Positions 16,713 through 22,940 of a stretch of 22,940 nucleotides of DNA are shown piece by piece. Below the pieces are notes generated by a model. The model was not told the origin of the DNA. It searched no databases and worked only from the letters and a program-made list of their open reading frames with translations. Made by a program: the position numbers and the translations under genes. Source of the DNA: Candidatus Hydrogenedentota bacterium (lineage in GTDB: Bacteria > Hydrogenedentota > Hydrogenedentia > Hydrogenedentales > SLHB01); NCBI GenBank assembly GCA_003552485.1, contig PUMX01000567.1:1-22940 (forward strand), given 5' to 3'. Position 1 is the stretch's first letter. Each line of letters begins with the position of its first letter.

Positions 16713-17216
16713 ATGCGTTGTCCGTTTTGTGGACACAGTGAAGGGAAGGTTGTCGACTCGCGGTCGTCCAAGGACGGCGATTCCATTCGCCGCCGCCGCG
16801 AGTGCCTGAAGTGTGGCCGCCGCTTCACCACATACGAACGCATCGAAGAAGTCGCGCAGATGGTGATCAAGAAAGATGGGCGGCGCGAACAGTTCGATCG
16901 TTGGAAGGTGAAAAGCGGCATTCTCAAGGCGTGCGAGAAACGGGTCATCAGCCTGGAACAGGTGGAGACTCTCATCGACGATATCGAGCGCAGCCTGTTT
17001 AACAGCAGCGAACATGAGGTAGCCACTGAGGTCATTGGATTGGCTGTGATGGAGCGCCTCAAGACGCTGGATGAAGTGGCTTACGTGCGCTTCGCGTCAG
17101 TCTACCGCCAGTTCAAGGACCTCAACGAGTTCATGGTGGAGCTCAAGGACCTGCTCACAGAACCCAGCTCGCCCCCTTCCAACATTGCCCGGCTATCGCG
17201 GTCGAAGAGCGAATAG
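16713..17216 (+). CDS. nrdR: Transcriptional repressor NrdR
   Basis: NrdR is a zinc-ribbon, ATP-cone repressor of ribonucleotide reductase genes that senses (d)ATP balance. The 167-residue product opens MRCPFCG and has the four zinc cysteines Cys3, Cys6, Cys31 and Cys34 (ECLKCGRRFTTYER), then an ATP-cone domain from about residue 49 (VIKKDGRREQFDRWK) to about 140 (YVRFASVYRQFKDLNEF). The length is typical. The nearest ribosome-like site, GAGG at 16698-16701, is 11 bases from the ATG, which is long. No nrd structural gene is in the window. It probably shares a transcript with rsmD and ends at the strong stem at 17234-17303. Confidence 0.96.
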   Translation: MRCPFCGHSEGKVVDSRSSKDGDSIRRRRECLKCGRRFTTYERIEEVAQMVIKKDGRREQFDRWKVKSGILKACEKRVISLEQVETLIDDIERSLFNSSEHEVATEVIGLAVMERLKTLDEVAYVRFASVYRQFKDLNEFMVELKDLLTEPSSPPSNIARLSRSKSE

Positions 17217-17233
17217 GCGCGGATACAATCGGC

Positions 17234-17303
17234 CCGGATGGGACGGACCGGCGCGCCTGCGCCACAGGCTGCAGCCGACCGCGTCCCATCCGGCGCCCGT
17301 TTT
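17234..17303 (+). terminator. Terminator after nrdR
   Basis: A perfect 12-bp stem (CCGGATGGGACG at 17234-17245 with CGTCCCATCCGG at 17282-17293) encloses a 36-base loop that can itself form short stems, and TTTT follows at 17300-17303. It sits 18 bases after the nrdR stop, between convergent nrdR and the oxidoreductase gene. It lacks a T tract in the minus direction, so it serves mainly nrdR. Confidence 0.68.
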
Positions 17304-17310
17304 CCCGGGT

Positions 17311-18423
17311 TTACCGCGGCACGGTCGTCCACGCGCCAGTCTCACTGGACTCGTACGCTGCTTCCATGATTCGCACTGCTTCTTTGGTCGCCTCCAGATC
17401 GCGTTCGAGGGCTTCCTCCTCCAGCTCGCCGCGCAAAATGGCGATCAGTCGTTCCACGCGATCGGGCACGGGCTCAGCTTCTTCCACGGGGCCTTGGTCG
17501 ATTTCCGGTCCGCCCTGCCTGTAGCCGTCCGGCGTATTCCACACGCTGCCACCGGATCCCACAATCTCGAGGCCGCCGATGCCGCCGGTTTGTGTCCACG
17601 CCGCCTCAACCCGGCCAAGCACGCCTGACTTAAAACGCAGCGTCGCCACGCCGTAATCGTCCACGTCGGGGTAGATGCCGGTCTCGTTGCGGATGTTCGC
17701 CCAGACTTCATCCACTTCGCCAAACAGCGTCGCCACGAGGTGAACGGCGTGCGTGCCCATATCCATGAATGCGCCGCCGCCCGCCAACTCGGGATCGGTG
17801 AACCAGGCGACGTCGGGATCATCGAACCAGCGGCCATAGGCGGCGTGATGGGCGTTGCGCGCGTTGACCCGCGTCACGTCGCCGAAGATTTCGTCGCGCA
17901 CCTTGGCTTGAATCGCCTGCATTGTGCCCGAGAACGGCTGAAAGTAGGCGCACAGCAGCGGCGTCTCGTAGGTTTCCAGCAGATTCTCGACCACTTCAAG
18001 GTCTTCCGTGGTGGTAACCAGCGGCTTCTCGCAGAATACGGGTTTGCCCGTGGGAATGGCTGCTTCCAACAGTGGCAAGTGACGTGTGTTTTCCGAGCAG
18101 ATGATAAACGCGTCAACATCGGGGTCTTCAATCACCGTGTCGAGGTCGGGTTCGAACGGCGCATCGAACTCGTCGGCGTATCGCTGGCCGCGATCGGTCA
18201 CATCGTCCCATACGTAGATCGCTTGGCGATCGTCGTGGGAGGCCAGGTTGCCCATAAACCCGCGGGTGTGCGTGTGGGCCGTGGATAACACCGCGATATT
18301 GTACGGATTGCTGCGTCCCGCGCTGTGCGCTCCTGACGCCGCCATCACGAATGGCGCTCCCGCCGTCATGGCCGAAGCCTGCTTGATAAACCCCCGCCTT
18401 GTCATACGGTTTGCTCCCTTCAT
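17311..18423 (-). CDS. Gfo/Idh/MocA-family oxidoreductase with Tat signal
   Basis: The family comprises NAD(P)-dependent oxidoreductases acting mostly on sugars and their derivatives. The ATG at 18423 follows AGAGGAG by six bases. The 370-residue product starts with a twin-arginine signal (TRRGFIKQ, residues 8-15) and an Ala-rich hydrophobic stretch, so it is probably exported folded with its cofactor. The N-terminal Rossmann region continues to the family's CEKPLV (Glu132-Lys-Pro), and the C-terminal dehydrogenase-like domain has GGGAFMDMGTHAVHL with the usual catalytic-region His. The nucleotide loop reads VLSTAHTHTRGFM where GxGxxG is usual, so cofactor binding may be altered. The substrate is unknown. 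It lies downstream of topA on the same strand. Confidence 0.87.
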   Translation of the reverse strand: MKGANRMTRRGFIKQASAMTAGAPFVMAASGAHSAGRSNPYNIAVLSTAHTHTRGFMGNLASHDDRQAIYVWDDVTDRGQRYADEFDAPFEPDLDTVIEDPDVDAFIICSENTRHLPLLEAAIPTGKPVFCEKPLVTTTEDLEVVENLLETYETPLLCAYFQPFSGTMQAIQAKVRDEIFGDVTRVNARNAHHAAYGRWFDDPDVAWFTDPELAGGGAFMDMGTHAVHLVATLFGEVDEVWANIRNETGIYPDVDDYGVATLRFKSGVLGRVEAAWTQTGGIGGLEIVGSGGSVWNTPDGYRQGGPEIDQGPVEEAEPVPDRVERLIAILRGELEEEALERDLEATKEAVRIMEAAYESSETGAWTTVPR

Positions 18424-18476
18424 GGCCGTCTCCTCTTTCTGTCATTAACCAAGGCTACCGCGCCCGCCTGGATGGC

Positions 18477-18497
18477 GGCGCCATAGCGGCTGGCGCC
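18477..18497 (-). terminator. Possible stem-loop terminator after topA
   Basis: GGCGCCA (18477-18483) and TGGCGCC (18491-18497) form a perfect 7-bp stem with a 7-base loop, 54 bases beyond the topA stop. No T tract follows in the minus direction, so an intrinsic terminator is doubtful. It separates topA from the Tat-exported oxidoreductase gene. Confidence 0.35.
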
Positions 18498-18550
18498 TTC
18501 TCCATTCGATCAGAATAACAAGCAGGGAATCATCGAGCAACGCGGAGGGG

Positions 18551-20947
18551 TTATTGCGTTTCCGAGCCAGACTCCTCGACCGCCTCTTCGTGGCCACAGG
18601 TGGGAACGGGACATCGCCGGACCGGGTCTTTTCCGCGCGCTTTGACCACGGTCGTCCACGCATTGCCGCACACGCTGCAACCGTGCTCGCGATCGAGTTG
18701 GCCGAACGCCTGAAAATCGCAGTCCGGGTAGTTTGTGCATCCCAGAAACCGGCGTCGCTTCATCAGCTTGGGCACAAGCTGGCCGTCACAATCCGGCTTG
18801 GGGCAACCGATATCCAACTCCTTGGGTTTGGTGAACTTGCATTTCGGATATTTCTCGCAACCGTAGAAAGGCTCGCCGCGGCGGCTTGTGCGGATGAGAA
18901 GGTACGCGCCACAATCCGGGCACTTCTGATCGGTTTTCTCTGGTTCAGGCCGGGGTTCTTTGGCGACCTTGTTGCCATCTTTGTCGATGTTGTGCGTGTT
19001 TTTGCATTTGGGGTACTCGGAACACGCCATAAACCGGCCAAAGCGGCCCCGGCGGATGACCATGGGCGCGCCGCATTTCTCGCAGACCTCATCCGTGGGC
19101 TCGGTGTTGTTGCGCTGCGGACGCTTGGTGGTCTTGCAGTCGGGGTAATTGCTGCAGGCGATGAACGGCCCGAACCCGCCCTCGCGGATTTCCATAGCGG
19201 CGCCGCAGTTCGGGCATTGGGCGCCTTCTTCGCCCAGCTCGCCCAACATGCGCTCCTGCGCCTCTTGCAAATCTTTTTGGAAATCGCGATAGAACTCGCG
19301 CAGCAGTTCATGCCACTCGCGTTCGCCTTCCTCGATCCGGTCGAGATCTTCCTCGAGCCGCGCGGTGAAGCCAAGATCGAGGATATCCGCGAAGTTCTCC
19401 ATCAGAAGCTTGTTCACTTCCTCGCCCAACTCCGTGGGAACCAAGCGCCCCTTCTCGCGCTCGACGTAACCGCGCTCCATGATGGTGTTGATCGTCGGGG
19501 CGTACGTGCTTGGCCGGCCGATGCCCTGCTCTTCGAGCGCGCGGATCAGGCTCGCCTCCGTGTAACGTGGCGGCGGCTTGGTGAAATGCTGTTCCGGCGC
19601 GAGTTTGTCGAGCGTAAGCGTCTCGTCCTCTTTCATGTCGGGCAGCCGCTTGCCGTTCTCCTTCGCCTCGTCTTCGTCTTGGGTCTCCTGATAAAGCTTG
19701 GTGAAGCCCGCGAATTTCATGATCGAGCCCGTGGCGCGGAACACGCAGTTGTTCGCTTTGATATCGATCGTGGTCTGATCGAAGACCGCCGGCGCCATCT
19801 GCGAAGCGACAAAGCGCTGCCAAATCAGCGTGTACAAGGCGAGCTGGTCCGCGTCCAGATACGGTTTCACGGCCTCCGGCGCGCGCATCGCCGAGGTAGG
19901 CCGGATGGCCTCGTGCGCGTCCTGCGCGCCTTTCTTGCCGGTGTACATCACGGGCTTCTTCGGCAAATAATCGGGTTCGAAATTCTGCGAGATGTACTCG
20001 CGCGCCTCGCCGATGGCTTCCTGGGAAACGCGGATCGAGTCCGTGCGCATGTAGGTGATGAGCCCCGTCTGCCCTTCATCGCCGAGCTTGATGCCCTCAT
20101 AGAGGCGCTGCGCAATCGACATGGTCTTGCGCGGATTGAAACGCAACTTACGCGACGCCTCTTGCTGCAGGGTGCTCGTGATGTACGGAGGATACGGGCG
20201 GCGCCGGACCTCTTTGCGCTCAATCGAGCTGACTTCATAGCGCGCGTCGTCAAGACCGGCCAATACGGCGTCCATGGCTTCTTTCGAAGGAAGCTCCGGC
20301 TTTTCGCCATTAACGCGAAACAGCCGCGCAGTGAATGATTCTTGCGCTTCGGTAAGCAGGTGCGCGTCCAGCGTCCAGTATTCTTCGGGTACGAATTCGC
20401 GGATTTCCTGCTCGCGGTCGCACACCATGCGCACGGCGACGGACTGCACGCGGCCCGCGCTCAGACCCTTGCGCACCCGCCACTGAAGCAACGGGCTGAT
20501 CTTGTAGCCAACGAGCCGATCGAGCACGCGGCGGGCCTGCTGCGCATTGACCAGATTCTCATCGATGGCGCGCGGATGTTTCGCCGCCTCCTGCACGCCG
20601 CGCTTGGTGATCTCGTTGAACACGATGCGTTCGACGGGCTTATCCGTTGATTTCAACAATTGCGCGACATGCCAGCCGATCGCCTCGCCCTCGCGGTCCG
20701 GGTCAGAGGCCAGCAGGACGCGGTCAGCCTTCTTGGCGGCTTCCTTAATGGCCTTTATGGCCTTGCTGGAATCGCGCAGCTGCACGTACTTTGGTTGAAA
20801 GTCATTCTCCACATCCACGCCCAAGCTGCTCTTGGGCAGATCGCGTACGTGGCCGTAACTGGGCTTCACGGTGTAATTCCGGCCCAGGAACTTGTTGATA
20901 GTTTGCGCTTTGGCCGGTGACTCCACGACGACCAAGTATTTCGACAT
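18551..20947 (-). CDS. topA: DNA topoisomerase I (type IA)
   Basis: TopA relaxes negative supercoils by a 5'-phosphotyrosine intermediate. The 798-residue product begins MSKYLVVVESPAKA with the Toprim glutamate in VVVES (Glu9) and DPDREGE (Asp82-). The ring domains follow, with KGLSAGRVQSVAVR, the catalytic GLITYMRTDS (Tyr299) and EEQGIGRPSTYAPTI. From Cys578 on there are five C-terminal zinc-ribbon-like modules, the first four each of CxxC...C(x)YPxC type and the last more divergent (CSVCG...CPVPTCGH). The start has no close ribosome site (CAGGAG is 13 bases upstream), but the N terminus is exactly that of the family. It is downstream of smg, with an intrinsic terminator between them, so it probably has its own promoter in 20948-21071. 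Confidence 0.97.
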   Translation of the reverse strand: MSKYLVVVESPAKAQTINKFLGRNYTVKPSYGHVRDLPKSSLGVDVENDFQPKYVQLRDSSKAIKAIKEAAKKADRVLLASDPDREGEAIGWHVAQLLKSTDKPVERIVFNEITKRGVQEAAKHPRAIDENLVNAQQARRVLDRLVGYKISPLLQWRVRKGLSAGRVQSVAVRMVCDREQEIREFVPEEYWTLDAHLLTEAQESFTARLFRVNGEKPELPSKEAMDAVLAGLDDARYEVSSIERKEVRRRPYPPYITSTLQQEASRKLRFNPRKTMSIAQRLYEGIKLGDEGQTGLITYMRTDSIRVSQEAIGEAREYISQNFEPDYLPKKPVMYTGKKGAQDAHEAIRPTSAMRAPEAVKPYLDADQLALYTLIWQRFVASQMAPAVFDQTTIDIKANNCVFRATGSIMKFAGFTKLYQETQDEDEAKENGKRLPDMKEDETLTLDKLAPEQHFTKPPPRYTEASLIRALEEQGIGRPSTYAPTINTIMERGYVEREKGRLVPTELGEEVNKLLMENFADILDLGFTARLEEDLDRIEEGEREWHELLREFYRDFQKDLQEAQERMLGELGEEGAQCPNCGAAMEIREGGFGPFIACSNYPDCKTTKRPQRNNTEPTDEVCEKCGAPMVIRRGRFGRFMACSEYPKCKNTHNIDKDGNKVAKEPRPEPEKTDQKCPDCGAYLLIRTSRRGEPFYGCEKYPKCKFTKPKELDIGCPKPDCDGQLVPKLMKRRRFLGCTNYPDCDFQAFGQLDREHGCSVCGNAWTTVVKARGKDPVRRCPVPTCGHEEAVEESGSETQ

Positions 20948-21071
20948 AGGGCGTGAGCGCTCCTGTTCGGGTTTTGGGTGCTATCGTCTGTCTGACGCGC
21001 TGCGCGGCCCGCGGCGCGGGAACCAGCCGAATCCTACCACGTTACGCCGGTCCCAGACACATGAGGACAAG

Positions 21072-21104
21072 AAAAAACGCCGTACCCCTTCGGGGATAGG
21101 CGTT
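21072..21104 (-). terminator. Rho-independent terminator after smg
   Basis: Read on the minus strand: AACGCC, a 3-base internal loop, CCCC-GAA-GGGG, a second 3-base side, then GGCGTT followed by more T, giving a run of six T (complement of 21072-21077). It lies 30 bases after the smg stop and 125 bases before the topA start. This is the most classical intrinsic terminator in the window. Confidence 0.85.
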
Positions 21105-21133
21105 TCAGTCCGGCTTGACAGACTGCGGCGCGG

Positions 21134-21598
21134 TCAGTGCAGCGTGTTGGGAGTCTTCTCCAACACGTTGTAAATGATGTCCTGGGACTGCGCGTCGCGG
21201 TTGCCGCATACGATCCACGACACCAGGTAATCCAATTCTTCGAGGCCAACTTCGCCGTCGAATTGGCCCAAACGATCAAGAATGGCTTCCAATTCCGGCA
21301 AACTCACCAGCGCGTACAGTTCAAGCCGCTGCAATGCTTCCCGGGCCTCGGCCGTTAGCTTGCTGGTCTCTTGCGCGGTGAAGCTTCGGCAGGCGCGCAC
21401 CGGCTCGACGGCAACATAAGGCTGCTGCTGCGTTTCGTGGGCTGCCTTAAGCATGCCCATGGCCGCGTCGATGTCGTTGCGCGAATACCCTTGTTGGCTC
21501 AGCCAGCGCTTGAGCGCCTGCGGCGTCGGCGCGCTCCCCGGCTTGTCCGCGATCTTCTCGCGGATGACGTCAATGATCTCGTTTACCTGTGGCTTCAT
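21134..21598 (-). CDS. Smg/DUF494-like protein
   Basis: The 154-residue product matches the layout of Smg (DUF494). There is an N-terminal helical region resembling a small winged-helix (LKRWLSQQGYSRNDIDAAM). A central FTAQETSKLTAEAREALQRL corresponds to the family's stretch around 'EE...L...G...L'. The C-terminal LEAILDRLGQFD followed by VGLEELDYLVSWIV matches the conserved end. The biochemical function of Smg is not established. In many proteobacteria smg sits next to topA, as here, which supports the call. The stop codon of a possible 88-codon ORF directly abuts its ATG. Confidence 0.7.
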   Translation of the reverse strand: MKPQVNEIIDVIREKIADKPGSAPTPQALKRWLSQQGYSRNDIDAAMGMLKAAHETQQQPYVAVEPVRACRSFTAQETSKLTAEAREALQRLELYALVSLPELEAILDRLGQFDGEVGLEELDYLVSWIVCGNRDAQSQDIIYNVLEKTPNTLH

Positions 21599-21865
21599 TC
21601 ACCGTTCCCACAGCCTAAGCCTATACGCGCCGCGCGGGACGCTTCCCGCTGGCGCGGGGCGGATTGGCTCCACCGCCAATAGTCTCTCATTGTAGAATGG
21701 AACGCCGGTCCAGTCAAATGTTGATGCAAGTATCGTTCCCGAAGGATGACGGATAGCGCCTCGCGCCGCACCAATTACAACGGCAGAGTATTCGCCAGCC
21801 TGAAGCGGCCCGTCCCGCCTGCTGCAATGGCCCGCCAAGCGCGCCGGAGTGACATAAATTGTCAT
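21599..21865 (-). CDS. Possible small protein, unrecognised
   Basis: An 88-codon minus-strand ORF ends with TGA immediately before the ATG of the Smg-like gene, a spacing consistent with translational coupling. The product is basic (ends GAYRLRLWER), has no clear signal peptide or membrane helix, and matches no family I know. AAGG lies about seven bases before its ATG. Against it, the overlapping + strand is also open over part of the stretch, as expected from GC-rich sequence, and the N-terminal half looks like chance coding. The rest of the 446-base gap 21599-22044 holds the pilin promoter. Confidence 0.25.
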   Translation of the reverse strand: MTIYVTPARLAGHCSRRDGPLQAGEYSAVVIGAARGAIRHPSGTILASTFDWTGVPFYNERLLAVEPIRPAPAGSVPRGAYRLRLWER

Positions 21866-21938
21866 CTCGGGACCTTGTGCGCAATACGCGTGGGAGGCCA
21901 GACGTCGCCGTTCAGTTGTAAGCCGTTTATTTTCAGTA

Positions 21939-21947
21939 TGTTATAAA
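21939..21947 (+). promoter_or_regulatory. Extended -10 promoter for the pilin gene
   Basis: TGTTATAAA (21939-21947) is an extended -10 box (TG-N-TATAAA) in a local AT-rich patch (21915-21950) that stands out from the GC-rich surroundings. A possible -35, TTGTAA (21916-21921), is 20 bases upstream, which is long, so the TG extension would carry recognition. RNA would start near 21954, about 90 bases before the pilin ATG. Confidence 0.5.
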
Positions 21948-22044
21948 ACTCGATGCGTCAGGCATGTATATTGCGAGTTATCGATTGCAAGAATCAACAG
22001 GAATTGCGCAAAGTGCGGTGACGGAAGAGTGAGGATCGGTTATT

Positions 22045-22524
22045 ATGCGCAAAGACGGCTTCACATTGATCGAGCTTATGATCGTCGTTTCGATCATCTC
22101 TATCCTTCTCGCCATTGCCGTGCCCAATCTCCTTCGCTCCCGAATGACCGCCAATGAGGGCGCCACCATCGGGTCGATGCGGACGATTACGGGCGGCGAG
22201 GCGATGTTTCAGTCCGCCGGCGTTCTCGATATTTCAGGTAATGGCGCGGGCGACTACGGCACGCTCGGCCAACTGGCGCATCCACCCGGCGGCTCGCCAT
22301 CTTTCATTGATGTTGTGCTGGGTCAGGGCAGGAGACACGGGTATAGCTTCGAGGTGGACGTCATCGTCGGAGGGGATGACGATCCGCCCGGGTATCAGTG
22401 TTTTGCCGTGCCCCTGAGGCCGGGCCGCTCCGGATACCGTCAGTTCTTTGCGGATGAATCGGGGATCATTCGCTTCACAGCCGATGGCGCGGCGGTGTCG
22501 GCGGAGTCCACGCCGCTCGAGTGA
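22045..22524 (+). CDS. Type IV pilin / pseudopilin-like protein
   Basis: The 159-residue product has a class III signal: MRKDG then FTLIELMIVVSI, with prepilin peptidase cleavage expected between Gly5 and Phe6 and the conserved Glu at mature position 5 (Glu10). A single N-terminal hydrophobic helix (about 7-28) ends in the family's PNLLRSR, followed by A-N-E-G-A-T-I-G-S-M-R-T-I, common in PilA- and GspG-like proteins. The C-terminal beta region (GYSFEVDVIV, then GYRQFFADESGIIRF) resembles minor pilins. GAGGAT (22031-22036) supplies the ribosome site. It could serve a type IV pilus, a type II secretion system or a related fibre; no assembly genes are in the window, and it appears to be a one-gene unit with its own promoter and terminator. 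Confidence 0.87.
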   Translation: MRKDGFTLIELMIVVSIISILLAIAVPNLLRSRMTANEGATIGSMRTITGGEAMFQSAGVLDISGNGAGDYGTLGQLAHPPGGSPSFIDVVLGQGRRHGYSFEVDVIVGGDDDPPGYQCFAVPLRPGRSGYRQFFADESGIIRFTADGAAVSAESTPLE

Positions 22525-22567
22525 CGGGGCTCCGGCTTTTGTTTTTGCTTGCTTCTCCCCTCCCCCC

Positions 22568-22620
22568 GGTGGGCGCTGGTCCCCCCAACGTACTCCCCAG
22601 CGCCCACCTCCTTTTCGTTT
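22568..22620 (+). terminator. Rho-independent terminator after the pilin gene
   Basis: A perfect 12-bp stem (GGTGGGCGCTGG at 22568-22579 with CCAGCGCCCACC at 22597-22608) with a 17-base loop is followed by a T-rich tail (TCCTTTTCGTTTT). It lies 43 bases after the pilin stop and ahead of the convergent kinase gene. Confidence 0.8.
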
Positions 22621-22673
22621 TCGGGGGCGACGGAACTGAGGCGAACGGGGTTCTCGTTGCGTTCGCCGCGGTC

Positions 22674-22940
22674 TTACGGCGTAAACTTGCCCAGAATGAC
22701 CGGGCGGCGCGCGTATGTCGCCGAGGGCGCGTTGGCGGGCGTTCCGCATACGAACTCATTGGCCAGGATGGCCGCGGATATCGCTCCGATGGCGCCAGTG
22801 GGCAATCCGTAGTCCAAGCTCGTGCGAAACACCATGCCGGGCAGTCCCTTCTTGATGCTTTCCACTAGCGGCGTGTGCTTAACGCCTGCGCCCGAGAAGA
22901 TGACGCGGTCTATGGAGTGTCTCGGCTTCACGAACCGCGC
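22674..22940 (-). CDS. Anhydro-N-acetylmuramic acid kinase-like protein, C-terminal part
   Basis: The frame is open to the right edge (ARFVKPRHSID...), so only the last 88 codons are present and the GTG at 22931 is not the true start. The visible part has VIFSGAGVKHTPLVESI, which fits the 'GGG..N..L...L' motif of AnmK, then LDYGLPTGAIGAISAAILANE where AnmK has a 'D-G...KEA..FA.LA' helix, and finally PANAPSATYARRPVILGKFTP, close to the family end 'N-x-P-S-x-T-G-A...-x-L-G'. AnmK phosphorylates and opens anhydro-MurNAc during murein recycling. The usual K-E-A residues are not obvious here, so it may be a divergent relative. Confidence 0.65.
   Translation of the reverse strand, partial: ARFVKPRHSIDRVIFSGAGVKHTPLVESIKKGLPGMVFRTSLDYGLPTGAIGAISAAILANEFVCGTPANAPSATYARRPVILGKFTP

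Noticed and set aside
18554..20338. 594-codon open frame on the + strand opposite topA
   Set aside because: It lies fully antisense to a complete, well-conserved topA and has no recognisable domains; it reflects GC-rich codon use.

Overview
This is a GC-rich bacterial chromosomal window with dense coding on both strands. The household genes are recG, a class I aminotransferase, rsmD, nrdR, topA, a Smg-type protein, mgtE and an anmK-like 3' end. They sit beside large exported proteins of a kind I associate with Planctomycetes, Hydrogenedentota and related environmental lineages: beta-propeller proteins with an embedded methyltransferase-like domain, a parallel beta-helix protein and a Tat-exported Gfo/Idh/MocA protein. 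The exact phylum cannot be fixed from the sequence alone; a Hydrogenedentota- or PVC-like bacterium is my best inference. I saw no IS element, CRISPR array, rRNA, tRNA or phage gene.

Layout. Positions 1-8199 hold two tandem paralogous giant genes on the + strand; the first is cut by the left edge. Each encodes an exported beta-propeller with a SAM-methyltransferase-like domain between blades, a tandem array of about 35-residue units following that domain, a second propeller half and a C-terminal malectin-like sugar-binding domain. A strong stem-loop follows the second copy, then a secreted parallel beta-helix protein (8275-9645). Next come a good sigma70-type promoter, the magnesium transporter gene mgtE and a lipoprotein alpha/beta hydrolase, probably one operon. 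A short intergenic stretch with REP-like stem-loops separates these from a minus-strand pair, the aminotransferase followed by recG. A 348-base spacer precedes + strand rsmD and nrdR, which end at a 12-bp stem terminator. On the minus strand lie smg, topA and a Gfo/Idh/MocA oxidoreductase, with a classic terminator between smg and topA. At the right end are a type IV pilin-like gene with its own promoter and terminator, and the 3' end of an anmK-like kinase gene entering from beyond the window.

The most unusual part is the left third. It holds two old paralogs that keep methyltransferase nucleotide-binding motifs inside an apparently exported propeller, and both expand the same small unit directly after that domain, in different copy numbers (five and four). 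With the malectin-like domains and the neighbouring beta-helix protein this suggests a role at the cell surface in handling glycans, but the function is inferred, not shown.
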